Below, in pieces: positions 62,062-64,000 of a stretch of 64,000 nt of DNA. Below the pieces are notes generated by a model. The model had not been told where the DNA came from, did no database searches, and worked only from the letters and a program-made list of their open reading frames with translations. Origin of the DNA: Actinomycetota bacterium (lineage in GTDB: Bacteria > Actinomycetota > Acidimicrobiia > Acidimicrobiales > AC-14); contig VAWU01000023.1 in assembly GCA_005888325.1 (NCBI GenBank), positions 119,098-183,097 on the forward strand, read 5' to 3'. How positions within the stretch are numbered: position 1 is the first letter of the stretch; the number at the start of each line of letters is the position of its first letter. A program made the position numbers and the translations under genes.

Positions 62062-62358
62062 ATGCCGACGTTCATCATGCTCTCCACGCTGGGGCCCGAC
62101 GGTGCCGCCACGCTGCGCGACAACCCCGACCGGATCCGGGCGGTCACGGCCGAGGTCGAGGCCATGGGTGTGAAGGTCGTCGCGCAATACGCCCTTTTGG
62201 GCGACTACGACTTCCTCAACATCATCGAGGCGCCCGACGAGAAGGTGATGGCCCGGCTCGCGGTCGAGCTGGGAGCGCGCGGCACGCTCAAGACGCGCAC
62301 GATGCCGGCGCTCTCGATCGACGACTTCATCGCCGCGGTCGGCAACGCGAAGCAGTAG
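62062..62358 (+). CDS. GYD domain protein
   Basis: 98 residues. MPTFIMLSTLGPDGAATLRDNPDRIRAV, VVAQYALLGDYDFLNIIEAPDE and the ending RTMPALSIDDFIAAV match the GYD family (here the name-giving motif is GDYD). These small dimeric ferredoxin-like proteins have no known biochemical role. The gene begins 24 bp after the RpiB-like gene and may be co-transcribed. Confidence 0.87.
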   Translation: MPTFIMLSTLGPDGAATLRDNPDRIRAVTAEVEAMGVKVVAQYALLGDYDFLNIIEAPDEKVMARLAVELGARGTLKTRTMPALSIDDFIAAVGNAKQ

Positions 62359-62360
62359 GG

Positions 62361-62411
62361 CTCAGTACCGCCGGAGACTCAGTACCGCCAGAGACTCAGT
62401 ACCACCAGAGG
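62361..62411. repeat. 17-bp tandem repeat, three copies, covering the 3' end of the 62396-62605 gene
   Basis: CTCAGTACCGCCGGAGA-type units at 62361-62377, 62378-62394 and 62395-62411. The last copy encodes, on the minus strand, the final residues and stop of the small gene. Confidence 0.88.
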
Positions 62412-62605
62412 TTCCGGCGGTGCTTCTCCTGGCGCACGTCGTCGTCGCTGAACTCGGTGGGGAGCACGATTCCGTCGGACAGCCGCTTGATCCGGTAGCC
62501 GTACTCCGTGTGGTCGGCCACCTCGAAACCCCTCGCCCACGACTGGTCGAACCGGCTCCGAACCTCGACTTTGGTGCCCGGATCCAAGGCCTCTCCGATG
62601 ATCAC
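62396..62605 (-). CDS. Small basic protein of unknown function, 69 residues
   Basis: GTG 62605. GTKVEVRSRFDQSWARGFEVAD followed by YRIKRLSDGIVLPTEFSDDDVR looks like a compact SH3/Tudor-like beta-barrel, a form common in actinobacterial genomes. No characterised family is recognised. The C-terminus RRNLWWY lies in the tandem repeat, so its end may vary between strains. Confidence 0.65.
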   Translation of the reverse strand: MIIGEALDPGTKVEVRSRFDQSWARGFEVADHTEYGYRIKRLSDGIVLPTEFSDDDVRQEKHRRNLWWY

Positions 62606-62645
62606 GGCTCATTGTGAGCGCACGAGCATCACCGATCAAGCGCGG

Positions 62646-62651
62646 GATACT
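62646..62651 (+). promoter_or_regulatory. Candidate leaderless -10 (GATACT) for selD
   Basis: GATACT ends 6 nt before the GTG at 62658. Confidence 0.4.
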
Positions 62652-62657
62652 GCTCGC

Positions 62658-63659
62658 GTGAACATCAAGCTCACCGAATGGACGACGTGTGGCGGGTGCG
62701 CCGCGAAGTGGGGCGCATCCCCGCTCGACGGACTCGTCAAGGCGCTCGCGGGGTCGGCCGACCACGCGCTCCTGGTCGGCCTGGCACCGTTCGACGACGC
62801 CGCGGTCTACCGCTTGAGCGCCGACACCGCGATGGTGTCGACGACCGACTTCTTCCCCCCGCTGGTCGACGACCCGTCGGACTTCGGCGCCATCGCCGCG
62901 GCCAATGCGTGCAGCGACGTCTTCGCCATGGGCGGACGGGTGGTGCTCGCGCTGAACATCTCGGCCTTCCCGGAGCGCCTACCGGTCGAGGTGGTGGGGG
63001 CCATCCTCAGCGCCGCCGCCGCAGTGGTCGCGGAGGCCGGAGGCGTGGTGGCGGGGGGCCACACCATCCGCTCGGAGGAGCCGATCTTCGGCCTGGCCGT
63101 GCAGGGCCTGGTGCACCCCGACCGGGTCTGGACCAAGGCCGGCGCCCGCGCCGGAGACACCCTCGTGCTGTCCAAGCCCATCGGCACCGGCATCCTGCTC
63201 GCGGGGGGTGGCGACGACGACAAGACCGCGGCCATCGCGCGCATGCGCACGCTCAACCGCCACGCGGCCGAGGCGCTCTCCGGTCTCGCCGAGGCCCCGC
63301 ACGCGGTCACCGACGTCACCGGCTTCGGGCTCCTGGGCCACGCGTGGGAGATGGCAGAGCGCTCCGGAGCCACGCTCCGTGTCGACACCGGGGCGCTGCC
63401 CCTGTACGCCGGCGCCCTGGCCGCGGCCGAGGCCGGTGTGCGCACGGGCGGCGACCCGCGCAACCGCACCCACCTCGACGGTCACGTGGTCTCGAGCGCG
63501 CCCGCCGCCCTGGAGGCGCTCGCCTTCGACCCCCAGACGTCGGGCGGCCTGCTCGCCGCGCTGACCCCGGCCGCGGCGCGCGATCCCCGGCTGGTCGAGG
63601 CCGGGTTCGTTCCTGTCGGCGAGGTGGTCGACGGTCCCGCCTCGGTGCACCTGGCCTGA
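62658..63659 (+). CDS. selD: Selenide, water dikinase (selenophosphate synthetase)
   Basis: 333 residues from the GTG at 62658. The active site reads TTCGGCAAKW, with Cys14 and Lys17 matching the catalytic Cys-x2-Lys spacing of the E. coli enzyme; an extra Cys11 is present and both Cys codons are ordinary. STTDFFPPLVDDPSDFGAIAAANACSDVFAMGG, GGHTIRSEEPIFGLAVQG and TDVTGFGLLGHAWEMA are classic. It makes selenophosphate from selenide and ATP for selenocysteine, selenouridine or Se-cofactor synthesis. No selA, selB or tRNA-Sec is in the window. A hairpin related to 7881-7931 follows the stop. Confidence 0.95.
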   Translation: MNIKLTEWTTCGGCAAKWGASPLDGLVKALAGSADHALLVGLAPFDDAAVYRLSADTAMVSTTDFFPPLVDDPSDFGAIAAANACSDVFAMGGRVVLALNISAFPERLPVEVVGAILSAAAAVVAEAGGVVAGGHTIRSEEPIFGLAVQGLVHPDRVWTKAGARAGDTLVLSKPIGTGILLAGGGDDDKTAAIARMRTLNRHAAEALSGLAEAPHAVTDVTGFGLLGHAWEMAERSGATLRVDTGALPLYAGALAAAEAGVRTGGDPRNRTHLDGHVVSSAPAALEALAFDPQTSGGLLAALTPAAARDPRLVEAGFVPVGEVVDGPASVHLA

Positions 63660-63665
63660 GTGCTT

Positions 63666-63708
63666 CTTGTCGCGCCCGACCACCGTCACGGTGGTCGGGC
63701 GCGACGAG
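63666..63708. terminator. 21-bp inverted repeat after selD, related to the hairpin at 7881-7931
   Basis: Arms 63666-63686 and 63688-63708 pair with one T:G mismatch around a single central base (in RNA, a 3-5 nt loop). CTTGTCGCGC..ACCACCGT is shared with the first hairpin. Terminator-like but without T-tract. Confidence 0.75.
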
Positions 63709-63746
63709 TTGCAGAGGATTGCTGCCGCCGGCGACGGCGGCGGCGT

Positions 63747-63752
63747 TATGGT
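63747..63752 (+). promoter_or_regulatory. Candidate leaderless -10 (TATGGT) for rnhB
   Basis: TATGGT ends 6 nt before the ATG at 63759. Confidence 0.4.
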
Positions 63753-63758
63753 CGGACG

Positions 63759-64000
63759 ATGGGCCAGCCCCCGGGGTCGCGCTCCCGGCCCCCCGCCCGG
63801 CGGACGGTACCGAGCCTGACGAACGAGCGTGCCCTGTGGGCCGACGGCCATGACATCGTCGCCGGCATCGACGAGGTGGGCCGGGGGGCCTGGGCGGGGC
63901 CGATCAGCGTGGGGGCCGCGGTGCTGCCCTGCGACCGACGCGTCTACCGCGTGCGCGACTCCAAGATGCTCGACGAGGCGGAGCGCGAGCGCCTGTTCGA
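63759..64000 (+). CDS. rnhB: Ribonuclease HII, N-terminal part (cut by window end)
   Basis: About 80 residues visible from the ATG at 63759. After a basic N-terminal extension (MGQPPGSRSRPPARRTVPSL), the catalytic motif IVAGIDEVGRGAWAGPISVG appears with Asp and Glu of the metal site, then VYRVRDSKMLDEAERERLF with the family's DSK motif. The enzyme cuts RNA in RNA-DNA hybrids and starts removal of misincorporated ribonucleotides. The remainder and third acidic residues lie outside. Confidence 0.92.
   Translation, partial: MGQPPGSRSRPPARRTVPSLTNERALWADGHDIVAGIDEVGRGAWAGPISVGAAVLPCDRRVYRVRDSKMLDEAERERLF

Noticed and set aside
62658..62720. Selenocysteine at the SelD active site (common in some lineages)
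   Set aside because: The relevant codons are TGT and TGC, not TGA.
1..64000. tRNA, rRNA, insertion sequences, prophage or toxin-antitoxin genes
   Set aside because: None recognised by eye. Short RNA genes could be missed; a covariance-model scan of the window would settle it.

Overview
This is a high-GC window (roughly 70% by eye) packed with short-gap and overlapping genes. The coding style, a WhiB-family regulator, class III cyclases, a CofC-type F420 enzyme, a mycothiol-type isomerase domain and an HU protein with a lysine-rich tail all point to an actinobacterium. My best guess is Acidimicrobiia or a near relative, but that is inference. I recognise no rRNA, tRNA, CRISPR array, transposase or phage gene. 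Many start codons lie 6-7 nt behind a TANNNT hexamer, as expected for leaderless transcripts.

Layout. 1-3595: 3' part of an MFS transporter fused to two Liv-type ATPase domains, then its binding protein. 3603-7865: a divergent ketol-acid-reductoisomerase-like gene opposite a GH3 beta-glucosidase coupled to a phytanoyl-CoA dioxygenase-type oxygenase. 7953-11727: flavin disulfide oxidoreductase, TetR regulator, haloalkane dehalogenase and a maleylpyruvate-isomerase-like protein. 11711-15485: inorganic pyrophosphatase and a very large cyclase/ATPase/TPR sensor. 15643-20821: a complete branched-chain amino-acid-type ABC operon (binding protein, LivH, LivM, LivG, LivF). 21083-25436: two c-di-GMP proteins and a small Zn-motif membrane protein. 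25492-30351: cupredoxin, alcohol dehydrogenase, MaoC-type dehydratase and acyl-CoA synthetase. 30369-33302: a degenerate GGDEF protein coupled to a PGM1-type ATP-grasp ligase. 33303-34077: a WhiB7-like gene behind a long leader with a uORF, a terminator and an antiterminator-like segment. 34072-39871: NDH-2 with a CRP-type palindrome over its promoter, a crotonase, an esterase, a ThuA protein, NagB and a radical SAM protein.

39886-46024 is the most striking block. A near-consensus actinobacterial LexA/SOS box sits between the radical SAM gene and a four-gene operon encoding NurA nuclease, HerA helicase, Mre11/SbcD and Rad50/SbcC. This is the full archaeal-style double-strand-break end-resection set, followed by an AlkD-like glycosylase and a HAD phosphatase. 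47527-50564: small lipoprotein genes, an acyl-CoA synthetase, HU and a histone-H1-like basic protein. 50640-53153: a fully overlapping operon of phosphodiesterase, ABM-domain protein, CofC and PIG-L deacetylase. 53198-62358: sugar enzymes (six-hairpin glycosidase-like, GH38, GH4), an autoregulated adenylate cyclase, a response regulator beside a decayed histidine kinase, and an RpiB-like gene with an apparent internal deletion. 62396-64000: a small protein, SelD and the start of ribonuclease HII.

Cross-cutting themes are cAMP signalling (two cyclases, a CpdA-like phosphodiesterase, a CRP-type site), c-di-GMP signalling, DNA repair under SOS control, and short dispersed elements that begin on a stop codon and end at the next start codon. 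Two of these elements (20020-20104 and 55553-55636) are nearly identical and encode 26-29-residue peptides. Functional calls rest on motif recognition without database searches.
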